From the NCBI GenBank assembly GCA_002337125.1, contig DDFJ01000004.1:1911889-1975888 (forward strand): a DNA stretch of 64,000 nucleotides, in the 5' to 3' direction. This document shows positions 9,301 to 15,863 of this stretch, in pieces. This stretch comes from Chitinophagaceae bacterium UBA1931 (GTDB lineage: Bacteria; Bacteroidota; Bacteroidia; Chitinophagales; Chitinophagaceae). The notes beneath the pieces are model-generated. The model did not search any database. It was not told the origin of the DNA and saw only the letters and a list, made by a program, of their open reading frames with translations. Numbering within the stretch: the stretch's first letter is position 1; the number at the start of each line of letters is the position of its first letter. Made by a program: the position numbers and the translations under genes.

Positions 9301-9474
9301 TTGAACAATTAAGCCATCAACTTTCTTTTTTTCTTCATCGCCATAATTTACATTTCTAATAATACCATATTCTTTCAACGCTTTTACAGACGTTGCACCA
9401 ATATTATAGAAATCCCATTTCCCAATTTTTTCGGGATTTTTCAATAAGTTTCTTTGTAAAAGTTCTTCACTCAT
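6349..9474 (-). CDS. type IIG restriction enzyme and N6-adenine methyltransferase with fused specificity domains
   Basis: The single 1041-aa chain carries all three activities of a restriction-modification system. Residues 1-150 look like a PD-(D/E)XK nuclease (Asp53, then Glu67 and Lys69 in IEYKK). Residues 160-650 are an HsdM-type gamma-class N6-adenine methyltransferase, with GQFFTP at 311, SAM motif DPACGVGKF at 339 and catalytic NPPY at 446. The C-terminal 360 residues hold two HsdS-like target recognition domains (ISIGKRVLKKD-like and KLKDLFYIEKGIAKYTRKYG) separated by helical stretches. Two recognition domains suggest a bipartite target. The protein should methylate its own DNA and cut unmodified DNA close to the site. 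An XRE controller gene lies 23 bp upstream. Confidence 0.9.
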   Translation of the reverse strand: MSEELLQRNLLKNPEKIGKWDFYNIGATSVKALKEYGIIRNVNYGDEEKKKVDGLIVQKKNVIAVIEYKKPSEFKTAVQKNKAVKQELEVARKLDAHIIIATDTKDTVWVNVLTGNRIKDESGKEIKTNFDIKDEKLPVLIEKIMFSINELNDQIKPKQLVNPTDLAKQIWQDIWSVSGATPENCLYTFVELFIFKYLSDLGVLQGMFNFNSLYASFSGNTEDEVLETYASVVRPKIKTLFPENPADKTTIINGTIFVSKDQKAVKGYSSVFKKVLTKFKDYGKLEHIDYDFKSQLFESFLKESISKKNWGQFFTPLKVVRAVVEMAKDDIKVGAKICDPACGVGKFLLEPVITKLDQFYEIKKGKLIPKITIHGYDKGFDKDEQKTIILAKANMLIYFSDIIKENPGITTEFAKLFNDSFLLKTNSILGTLSEPVENEYDLIVTNPPYVTSGSSNLKEEIKKDGTLVNYYKINAIGVEGLFMEWIIRALKPNGKAFIIVPDGIFNRQNDKNLRQFIIDECYIDGIVSLPLNTFFTTNKKTYILCLTKKANKKDIQKDPVFTYLVSEIGESRDVYRFDIDQDDLNEAITLYSFFKGNKSNFAKINKDERCKIQPFELFKPDNHWSIDRWWSNDDKVRLGIIEDEKPVEITVFSELVNDISDSLKEFSSILKEVAEKKKQKVNFKELKLSNTTFFELSIGKRVLKKDIYNSKGVIPIFSANVKEPIGVHTKSIIQDFNSNFVLWGIDGDFEFNVIGKNKPFYPTDHCGVIRIKKDEILPEYLMLQLEKIKRHYGFDRGLRSSIKNMKEVVINIPFNSKNEIDKDKQIEVIEKYQFVTELKRTIENYKEQVAKLTIEVDSLVDFDLAEFKLKDLFYIEKGIAKYTRKYGNQNKGEHPVYSASNNSPLTYINSFDYDGQYLTWATNGFAGYMMLIDGKFSINGDRGLLKPKLNNISISYVKHILEPQLRSLAKGRKGERGEDEFTKVYPSMIENIAISFPIDKNNEPDFKSQIKIAEKYNKIEEIKKNIEEELDRILKIEIRFE

Positions 9475-9497
9475 AGTGGCTTAAATTTTAGTTTGGC

Positions 9498-9803
9498 TCA
9501 TTTAGTGTTGATACTTTTAATATATTTTACATTGTCTTCTGCAACTAAGAAAACATTTTCTGAACAATGATTTTCGTATGCTTCGAGTGCAAATTTGTCG
9601 GCATAAAATAAGTCTGTAAGTGTTTGAACACTTGTCTGAAAGATTTCTGCAAGTTTTGGCAATTTGGATTTGCTGAATTTTTGTGTTCCATTTTCAATTC
9701 TGCTAATTGCACTTGAATTAATACCGATTAGTGCACCAAACTCTGTCTGTGTCCACTCTTTTTTTTCCCTTTCTGCTTTTATGTATTGTCCAAAACTTGC
9801 CAT
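9498..9803 (-). CDS. XRE-family regulator of the restriction-modification gene
   Basis: The 101-aa protein has an N-terminal helix-turn-helix of the XRE/Cro type (residues about 5-60, with WTQTEFGALIGINSSAISRIENG). It has a short C-terminal tail without enzymatic motifs. It sits 23 bp upstream of the type IIG gene on the same strand, the arrangement of controller proteins that delay restriction until methylation is complete. A Bacteroidota-type promoter lies just upstream, and direct AGTTGA repeats overlap its -33 element, so autoregulation is plausible. The controller role is inferred from position. Confidence 0.85.
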   Translation of the reverse strand: MASFGQYIKAEREKKEWTQTEFGALIGINSSAISRIENGTQKFSKSKLPKLAEIFQTSVQTLTDLFYADKFALEAYENHCSENVFLVAEDNVKYIKSINTK

Positions 9804-9842
9804 GTTTTAGGTTTTACTTTTTTTGATTTGACCTACAATTCG

Positions 9843-9873
9843 CAAATCTAACAAAGGTTTTCAACTCGTCAAC
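9843..9873 (-). promoter_or_regulatory. Bacteroidota-type promoter for the XRE/type IIG operon
   Basis: Read on the minus strand, a GTTG -33 element is followed by exactly 19 bp and then TAGATTTG, a full match to the TAnnTTTG -7 consensus. The start codon at 9803 lies about 40 bp downstream. Two AGTTGA repeats, 2 bp apart, overlap the -33 region and could be the regulator's binding site. Confidence 0.6.
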
Positions 9874-9983
9874 TATATTTGATATATTTTTTGATTTAGG
9901 GTTGCGGTTAGGCTAGGGTACGGGTGGTCAAAATCAAAAGTGCTGGAAATTGTGCAGTCAGATTTTCTGGTGAGTATATTAAT

Positions 9984-10011
9984 TGATTGGATACCAACCG
10001 AAAAGAAAAAC
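9984..10011 (+). repeat. half copy of the hairpin repeat
   Basis: GATTGG, a short loop, CCAACCG and the AAAAGAAAAAC tail recall the right half of the dispersed hairpin repeat. It lies in the 323-bp gap between the XRE gene and the cyclase gene; the rest of the gap shows nothing beyond the promoter. Confidence 0.5.
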
Positions 10012-10126
10012 TAAAGTTGCAAATAGTTTGTCCAGTCCGAATTGCCGCACAACAGAATTACCGCTGCTGATTACTCCTGTAATCCCCTAATATTGGCAAT
10101 ATCAATGTTAGTAGCATCCAAACTAG

Positions 10127-10867
10127 TTAGTTAACAGTCCAATAATAGTCTGTGTAGTAATAAACTTCACTTTGTCCGTTGTAAGTGATATATCCTTGAG
10201 TCCACATGTTTACTTTTTCTTCGTAGCCCCAAGCATTTTTTTTAGTATGGAATTTATGAGTATCATCTAAATTATTATAAACAACACTTGCTATTCCTAC
10301 ATGATATGGACTTGTACATTTGTCACTAATAACGGTAGACTTGTTTACAGCATGTCCTATCCATATTAGGTCTTGATTATTTGGTGTTCTCGCCAATCCA
10401 ATCTTTGTACATAAAATGTGACCAAAGTCTATTCCAATTCCGAAGTTGACTGCTGAATACTTAGTCAAGTATGTGTTTATTCCTTCAGTACTTGAAATGA
10501 TATATTTCATTTGCATGGCTGCAAAAACAGCCTTATTCAATGTCGTTTTGTCATTTCCATGGTAAAAGACCAAAACACTATCACCATTAAAGCTTCTGAC
10601 CTCACCATTTGTTGATTGTGCAATTTTTAGTATCGCATGGAAATATGCCATGTGAATTTTAGCAACGACTGGGCGATTATGTTTGGTAAGAATTGCCGTA
10701 GAACCTCTCATGTCTACATAAAGAACCGTGCCTTCAAACTGAAGACCTGTATTTCCATACGTAAGCTTTGAATTTGTAATGTCAGGCACATAACTTACAT
10801 CTTCAACATCGAATTTTGTGTCAAGAATATTCTTGACATCTGAAATAATATCATCTTTTAAACTCAT
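10127..10867 (-). CDS. pycC: Pycsar-type class III nucleotide cyclase (PycC)
   Basis: The 246-aa single-domain class III cyclase has no receptor or membrane part. Metal-binding Asp52 lies in LYVDMRGST and Asp96 in FNGDSVLVFY. The second half has QDLIWIGHAVN (Asp166, Asn175). The DLIWIG-AVN pattern is what I associate with Pycsar cyclases, which make cUMP or cCMP on phage infection. The start codon overlaps the stop of the membrane effector gene by 4 bp, the usual Pycsar arrangement. One oddity is that the basic residue usually found four positions after the conserved Asn is Val179; Lys176 lies nearby. Nucleotide choice cannot be read from the sequence. Confidence 0.82.
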   Translation of the reverse strand: MSLKDDIISDVKNILDTKFDVEDVSYVPDITNSKLTYGNTGLQFEGTVLYVDMRGSTAILTKHNRPVVAKIHMAYFHAILKIAQSTNGEVRSFNGDSVLVFYHGNDKTTLNKAVFAAMQMKYIISSTEGINTYLTKYSAVNFGIGIDFGHILCTKIGLARTPNNQDLIWIGHAVNKSTVISDKCTSPYHVGIASVVYNNLDDTHKFHTKKNAWGYEEKVNMWTQGYITYNGQSEVYYYTDYYWTVN

Positions 10868-11400
10868 CTGTCATTATTAGGGTTAAAAAAGATTTCAAAT
10901 ATAATTGTACCAATAGGGGTCGTTATTCCAGCGATTGTCCAAAGGAAAGCCTTATTGAATAATTTGAATTTTCTCAAAGCTATTTGTGCCATTATAATTG
11001 ATTGTCTTGCCAAGTCGCATTCGTAGTCGCTGGTTTCATCTGTGATTTTATACCTGTTTTTTATTAGTTCAACAAGTTCGCCAGATTTCATTTGGGATAC
11101 TTTTCCAAAAAATAATGGATTGTCAGAACTAAAGGACATTCTTTCTTTTTCATGGTGTCTTAATTGTGCAACTAAAGCGGCTAAGCAGAGAAATAATGAT
11201 ATGAGGCACATAATTAAGATGTAAATAAATAAGTAAAACAGCCAACTATGCTTGTCCCAAAAGTCAATAGCTAATTTGGTCATTCCAATTATAACTGCTC
11301 CATTAAAAGCAATTAAACCAGCATTTTTTGTGTCTGCTATTTTTTGCATGTCCGAACTGTGCGCATAAATATCCTTTAGAATTGTTGAAATCTCTGGCAT
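10864..11400 (-). CDS. pycTM: Pycsar transmembrane effector (PycTM family)
   Basis: The 178-aa protein has the layout of PycTM (formerly DUF5706). A helix with ADTKNAGLIAFNG leads into a first membrane segment at about residues 26-45 and a second at about 54-78. A cytoplasmic helical region follows, and a third hydrophobic segment lies near residues 152-172. Family members are thought to sense cyclic pyrimidine nucleotides and damage the inner membrane, stopping phage growth by killing or arresting the cell. The gene is first in the operon and overlaps the cyclase gene (ATGA), so both proteins are made together. A weak promoter candidate on the minus strand (TTTG, 18 bp, TGAATTTG) lies at 11526-11555. 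Confidence 0.8.
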   Translation of the reverse strand: MPEISTILKDIYAHSSDMQKIADTKNAGLIAFNGAVIIGMTKLAIDFWDKHSWLFYLFIYILIMCLISLFLCLAALVAQLRHHEKERMSFSSDNPLFFGKVSQMKSGELVELIKNRYKITDETSDYECDLARQSIIMAQIALRKFKLFNKAFLWTIAGITTPIGTIIFEIFFNPNNDR

Positions 11401-11564
11401 ATTGTGTACTGGTTGCTGCTAACGCATAAATATGCAAAACTTTCCTGCTATTGAACCTTTCGCTTTTTTACGCAACTCTTTTGCTTATAATTTATTTAAA
11501 TATTGTTTTCAGTTTCAAACTTTCACAAATTCAACATACCTAATTAATATGCAAACGTTTTTAA

Positions 11565-11756
11565 TCGTTTATACATGTCTTGCTTTATTCAAAACCTTTC
11601 ATTCAACAAATCATTGGAGAATCCGGCATCTCAATTCAGTTCATTTCTCCTGCACAGCAGGCAGGTAATTCCGGTGTAGGCTGGAGTTGGGGTGCGTTAG
11701 CTCTGGCTGTTCCGGTGTTCACAGTAGCGGGTGTCACAGTGCTGTTGCATTGCTAA
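11565..11756 (+). pseudogene. open frame with a hydrophobic Gly-rich tail and no ATG
   Basis: A frame stays open from 11565 to the TAA at 11754, with no ATG; a TTG at 11580 would give 58 aa. Its last 30 residues are strikingly ordered (GNSGVGWSWGALALAVP, then FTVAGVTVLLHC). They lie in a patch of higher G+C than the flanking AT-rich DNA. This looks like the 3' end of a gene that lost its start, or a small membrane or bacteriocin-like peptide with a non-ATG start. The rest of the 369-bp gap (11401-11769) is very AT-rich and shows no other gene. I do not recognise the peptide. Confidence 0.35.
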
Positions 11757-11769
11757 TATAAAGAAAAAA

Positions 11770-11994
11770 TCAATTTGTTTTAAAATCAACAAGTGCAGTA
11801 ATTGAAATCTCTAAGGCTTTCGCAATTTCGTAAAGCGTATAAAGAGTCGGATTTACTTTTCCGCTTTCTAACTTCTCTATGGCCTGCCTGTCTTTACTGC
11901 AGGCCCTGGCTAACTCTGCTTGCGTAAACCCTTTCTTCGTGCGTTGATCGATTATTCTTTGGCCAATCTTCTTATTTAAATCCGCTTTTTTCAC
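11770..11994 (-). CDS. small XRE-family transcriptional regulator
   Basis: The 74-aa protein is essentially one XRE/Cro helix-turn-helix (FTQAELARACSKDRQAIEKLESG, residues about 23-45) with no effector domain. The start is a GTG at 11994; an ATG two bases upstream is out of frame and stops at once. It is divergent from the SWIM-domain gene, and two near-identical 18-bp palindromes lie between them. It therefore probably represses one or both promoters. Confidence 0.85.
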   Translation of the reverse strand: MKKADLNKKIGQRIIDQRTKKGFTQAELARACSKDRQAIEKLESGKVNPTLYTLYEIAKALEISITALVDFKTN

Positions 11995-12026
11995 ATCACA
12001 ATGTGCGGAAAAATTTTTTGAAAAAT

Positions 12027-12087
12027 GTCATATTAAAAGTTGACAATGCAAAATATTGTAAATATGTTTGTCATATTATTAGCTGAC
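12027..12087. promoter_or_regulatory. paired operator-like palindromes between divergent genes
   Basis: Two 18-bp elements, GTCATATTAAAAGTTGAC (12027-12044) and GTCATATTATTAGCTGAC (12070-12087), match at 15 of 18 positions. Each has inverted GTCA/TGAC ends. Their starts are 43 bp apart, about four helical turns. A third inverted repeat (ACAAT..ATTGT, 12043-12059) lies between them. They are the likely binding sites of the XRE regulator encoded on the left. Confidence 0.6.
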
Positions 12088-12119
12088 GATTTATTCAATA
12101 ATCTACCAAACGCAATTAC

Positions 12120-13406
12120 ATGAACAAAACACCCAATAGCCGGTTTTCCGCTCTACCTTTCAGCATTCCCTTAGCTGCGCAGGATTACAGCATCAGCATC
12201 CAGGACCTCAACGCTGTTGCTGATGAAACACTGCAGCGCAAAACAGCTTATTTCAGTCCTCACCTCAGGTTCAAATCCTTCCGTGGTAATCAACTAATAC
12301 TCCTCAACAACTACAGGGAGGAGTGCTATCACTTGCAAATCGGTATTGAGCCGGGCAGCCTAACAGTAAGCTGTTCCTGCAACCAACCCGTGCAATCGCT
12401 TTGCATCCACAGCTACCGTGCCTTAAAAGAAATCGCCTTTCGCAGGGAAAACTATTTTCAGTACTTCGCACCCGGTGGTTGGGCATCCACTGCACTCGCC
12501 AATAAAAAAGCCTTTGTCTTTAATGATGAGCAGTTAGGCCCGCTCATCAAACCATTACCACCGCACAGTAAAGTTTATGGTCTCAATATGCAGCTGCCCC
12601 TTACCGCCAACCTGTTGGCGCAGCAGCAAACCACACCCCGCAGGGAATTACAGCCAACCTATATTATACTCAGCTTTTCTAGAAGGTGCCTGCCGCCCAT
12701 ACTCATGCCCTGCCTGTACAAACCCGCAAAAACAGGAACAGGAATAAAATCCTTCGCATCATTTCCTGAAACCATTGCCGCCGGCAATGCACATCATTTC
12801 ACAGAAATACAACAGCAGCTCAACAGCTATTGCCTCGTCATGCTAAAGGAAGCGGAAAAAATCAGTGCAACAAATGACTATTATGGAAGGGAGTGGCAAT
12901 GGCAGCAATACACAACACTTTTTAATCTCTGGCAGCAGGCCTGGCCCCTGTTAAGCACTCAGCCTTTCATCGTTTACTCGCATATCTATCAGCTCAAATT
13001 CCTCCGCAAAAAACCATGGCTCCGTAACACAAAACCCATAACTGTATCAACAGAAAAACCGGTTCCGCAGTTTCAACTCAGGCAGTTCCCCGATCACCGG
13101 CGTTTTTCAATGGATATGATGCTTCAAAACAACCTGCTGCAAACAGAAGCAGGCATACTTCCGTTCTTTGCCATCTGCCCTGAAACCAATTGCTTTTACT
13201 TACTTCCCACAATTCACATGGCACAACTCGTTGCTGATATGCACGATGCCGAACCCTTTATTTCAGTATTCAAACAACAATACAAATCCTTTCAGAAACA
13301 GGTACTCAAACCACTGCAGCAACAAAAACTCTTAACCATCAGCAAACAAAAAAATCCAAAAAGAAAATCAGTTAAAAAAACATCAAACAGGCAATCATCT
13401 TCTTAA
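12120..13406 (+). CDS. SWIM zinc-finger protein of unknown function
   Basis: The 428-aa protein has one recognisable element, a SWIM-type zinc finger at residues 85-97 (CSC, seven residues, CIH). SWIM fingers bind DNA or proteins and are often attached to SNF2 helicases, but no helicase motif is present here. The remainder is rich in Gln, Pro and aromatic residues. The C-terminus is very basic (KQKNPKRKSVKK), which suits nucleic acid binding. Codon use is richer in C than in the defence genes to the left. Its promoter region carries the paired XRE palindromes, so it is probably regulated by the divergent XRE protein. The role is unknown; its position beside a defence island is only suggestive. 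Confidence 0.7.
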   Translation: MNKTPNSRFSALPFSIPLAAQDYSISIQDLNAVADETLQRKTAYFSPHLRFKSFRGNQLILLNNYREECYHLQIGIEPGSLTVSCSCNQPVQSLCIHSYRALKEIAFRRENYFQYFAPGGWASTALANKKAFVFNDEQLGPLIKPLPPHSKVYGLNMQLPLTANLLAQQQTTPRRELQPTYIILSFSRRCLPPILMPCLYKPAKTGTGIKSFASFPETIAAGNAHHFTEIQQQLNSYCLVMLKEAEKISATNDYYGREWQWQQYTTLFNLWQQAWPLLSTQPFIVYSHIYQLKFLRKKPWLRNTKPITVSTEKPVPQFQLRQFPDHRRFSMDMMLQNNLLQTEAGILPFFAICPETNCFYLLPTIHMAQLVADMHDAEPFISVFKQQYKSFQKQVLKPLQQQKLLTISKQKNPKRKSVKKTSNRQSSS

Positions 13407-13407
13407 T

Positions 13408-13461
13408 CGTCATTTCGAAAGAGTGGGCGAGCGCAGCGAGGGTACCACGACTGAGAAATCT
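13408..13461. repeat. dispersed CGTCATT..GAGAAATCT repeat
   Basis: CGTCATTTCGAAAGAGTGGG, a GCGAGCGCAGCGAGGG core and a GAGAAATCT end match the family of intergenic repeats found in many Bacteroidota, related to the CGTCATTGCGAGG..GAAGCAATCT elements further right. Confidence 0.6.
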
Positions 13462-13544
13462 GCTGCTACGAAGCAAACCAACAACCATCAACTGCAAATA
13501 ACCAACCAACATGCCAGCCAATAATCATACATCCGCACATAGGA

Positions 13545-13675
13545 TGATAGTGTATGCAATAATGCACTTCACCACAACTTGTCCCGCCTCAGCGGGAGTA
13601 GCACAAAAACCACATCAGGGCCCAAACCGAAAACCAGGATGTACATTGGTTTTCGGGGTCCTTTTTGTTTCTCCT
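13545..13675. repeat. hairpin module, copy A
   Basis: Shared flanks (TTCACCAC, AGTAGCACAA, ATCAGGGC, then CTTTTTGTTTCT) surround a 10-bp perfect hairpin with arms CCGAAAACCA and TGGTTTTCGG (13627-13656). A small TCCCGC/GCGGGA hairpin is inserted at 13581-13596. The layout matches 19750-19860, where the hairpin sequence is different. The open frame that crosses it is a repeat artefact. I see no gene in 13407-13822. Confidence 0.55.
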
Positions 13676-13822
13676 GAGCTTGTCGAAGGATTGGACAACT
13701 TGTCCCGCATTAGCGGGAAGCAAAAAGAAAAGAAAACCAGCGTAGACGCACCGCATAAACATGCAACCAATCACTCAACCTCCCGCAACAGAAGCAACCC
13801 ATCAAACTGAAACTCATCTCAC

Positions 13823-14317
13823 ATGAACACACATAACGAACCGGAACTCATCCGCCTCCTCTTCACACTGGCCGATATTGAAAAATGGATCAGCGATCTC
13901 ACATCCGCTGCAATAAGCCAGGTACCACACATGGGTAAAAAGAAATTACAGAAACACGATTATTATCTCGGTATAAGCACACTGGCGCATATTCTTGAAA
14001 GGCATTACCATAAAATACAACGTCATCCCGGTGCTGCAAAGTTCTGCATACCGCTAAGCAGTATTCTCTGGCACATTAAACAGGCAAAAGAAAGCGAACC
14101 CAAACAGGCCATCAATCATTCCGGCCACTACCGCATCCACCAATGCGATACCATCATTGGTTACGATCAGCAGGGCAATGAAACAGGATGCATCACCGTA
14201 TTCACCGATATAAAAGGAAACATCCTCACCGCATTCCCCGGAATATTCGAACCGAAGGAAATACCAATTAAAACAAATGAAATAATTGAAGCCGAAGAAA
14301 TGGTAGGGTTAGCATAA
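13823..14317 (+). CDS. protein of unknown function with a BECR-like C-terminal pattern
   Basis: The 164-aa protein has a helical N-terminal part (residues 1-95) and a compact C-terminal part. The latter runs from GHYRIHQCDTIIGYD to ITVFTDIKGNILTAFPG, followed by a charged tail. The ending 'hydrophobic strand, D.KGN, strand, AFPG' resembles RelE/BECR-type RNase folds of toxins, but I cannot identify the catalytic residues, so this is only a hint. The start is the ATG at 13823. A strong bidirectional terminator lies 64 bp after the stop. Confidence 0.65.
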   Translation: MNTHNEPELIRLLFTLADIEKWISDLTSAAISQVPHMGKKKLQKHDYYLGISTLAHILERHYHKIQRHPGAAKFCIPLSSILWHIKQAKESEPKQAINHSGHYRIHQCDTIIGYDQQGNETGCITVFTDIKGNILTAFPGIFEPKEIPIKTNEIIEAEEMVGLA

Positions 14318-14380
14318 CAATAAAAAATACAGCAAATGAGTACACTTCCGGAAAAACACCGTAGCTATAAAAAGAAAAAA

Positions 14381-14410
14381 GGCTGCATTATAATTTGCAG
14401 CCTTTTTTTT
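14381..14410. terminator. bidirectional rho-independent terminator
   Basis: The arms are GGCTGCA and TGCAGCC around TTATAATT, with an A-run before and a T-run of eight after. It serves the convergent genes ending at 14317 and 14425. Confidence 0.9.
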
Positions 14411-14424
14411 AAAAATACAATAAA

Positions 14425-15378
14425 TTATGGACACGTGTTATAAAACGAATTTGAAACGCCGCCTTCAGAGAGGATAGCTGAATTTACTGAAGTTTCTTTA
14501 AGTAACTCACCCAATAAACCAGCACTGCTGATTGTTCCGATGTTTGGCCAATAGGCGGTTGGTCGTTTGATTGGCAATTCCCCTAAAAGCAAAATATTTA
14601 CAGCATAATCAACATTATTGTTATAGAAAAAGTGATAATTGGGAAAAACACTTAAACTATGTTTTACAAAATCAAGAATCTTAGAAAACTGTGTGTTGCT
14701 TACTCCGAAAGTCAAAGCAACATCATAGGATTTATTGCTTTTATCAAGCAAAACGCCTGTAGCAGATTGAGTTGAATTTTCATTCACAGGTGAGGAAGGA
14801 TAAAAACCAAATACACGGGTGTAAGACCCTTGTTGAATTTCAATAAATACATCTCCGACAGAAGCAATGGAATTACCAGTATTATGCCAGAGTTGATCTG
14901 TATTAGCTGTAGGTTGATCAACGTACACTGTAATGGTGGCAGAGCTGTAGGGATCAAGGCATTTAAAATAATCATTTACATTGCTGATTGTACTTCCGTC
15001 TAAACTGTTAAAAACAGAAGTATTCGTTCCCCACACTTCATTTCCACCCATTCCGTTTGGAGGGGCGCTGCCTGTGGAAGGCGATACAGAATAACAAACC
15101 GTATATGAAACATCTTTATAAGATGCATACCATTGCCCATATTGGTTTTGTTTTAATTCCCACAGCTGATCGCTTACTGTGTTACAGTTAACATCGAATA
15201 TATCAGTTGATTCAGGGGGTAAACGTTGTACGATTTCTTCTGATGTTTCTTTTTTCTGTAAACTGGCTGAAGGCTTCTGACAGGAAATAAAAAAGACAGT
15301 TAGGAAAAACAGAACTGACAAAATTGTGCTGAACTTTAAAAATGGTGTTTGCTTTTGTGAAGGTAAAATGTTTATCAT
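14425..15378 (-). CDS. lipoprotein resembling a catalytically dead papain-like family
   Basis: The 317-aa protein has a signal peptide and lipobox (FFISC, Cys33). Residues 174-262 follow the pattern of a permuted papain-like (NlpC/P60-related) family common in Bacteroidota, with a strand, then FGFYP (190-194), then an NN-x-DYA segment. As I remember it, active members have His in VGHxF and Cys in NNCTDYA. Here those positions read VGDVF (Asp176) and NNNVDYA, so both expected catalytic residues appear to be missing. The rest is Ser/Thr rich. The protein is probably exposed at the outer membrane. Family placement is tentative. Confidence 0.7.
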   Translation of the reverse strand: MINILPSQKQTPFLKFSTILSVLFFLTVFFISCQKPSASLQKKETSEEIVQRLPPESTDIFDVNCNTVSDQLWELKQNQYGQWYASYKDVSYTVCYSVSPSTGSAPPNGMGGNEVWGTNTSVFNSLDGSTISNVNDYFKCLDPYSSATITVYVDQPTANTDQLWHNTGNSIASVGDVFIEIQQGSYTRVFGFYPSSPVNENSTQSATGVLLDKSNKSYDVALTFGVSNTQFSKILDFVKHSLSVFPNYHFFYNNNVDYAVNILLLGELPIKRPTAYWPNIGTISSAGLLGELLKETSVNSAILSEGGVSNSFYNTCP

Positions 15379-15863
15379 ATGTTTATTTTTTTATAAATGT
15401 ATAACCAAAAGAAAATAAACATATTTTAATTCAATTTAATACAAAAAATTAGGGGTTTATCTGTAGGTCATGTTAGTATATCTTCAGTTGATTAGATATG
15501 CACAATCAAAACAGAATTTCTTTACAAGTTCAGTTTGCATTATGATTAAGCCATTCTTCACTCTCTCACTGTCAAGTCTCCGGAAATTCGCATCTGATGT
15601 GTAAGACAAATATGTGCAGAGATTCTTACTGACTTACTAATCAACTTCATAACGGAATACAAAAACAAACATCTTCAAAATTTTATGATAGTTGCTTCTT
15701 AATACGACGAGTCGTGCGGCCATTGCGCAGGCTATAAGCAAAGGCATCGTCTGCAAACCACTAAGTAAACCCAACCGGAAGAAAAAGGAAAAAACTTAGT
15801 TATGGTGGGCCATAGATCAGTATCCGCCGCTGTTTTGTATTGCTTCTTGTGAGTAAACGTTTA
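15379..15863. other. non-coding stretch
   Basis: I see no gene, hairpin terminator or clear promoter in this AT-rich interval. Near 15770 it holds CCAACCGGAAGAAAAA, which may be a decayed tail of the hairpin repeat family. Confidence 0.4.

Noticed and set aside
11432..11668. 78-aa frame after the Pycsar operon
   Set aside because: Low-complexity AT-rich translation with no signal or motif; a different frame holds the ordered tail at 11565-11756.
13511..13810. 99-aa open frame on the plus strand
   Set aside because: It runs through a repeat whose translation (SPELVEGLDNLSR) is a known artefact, and through two hairpins.
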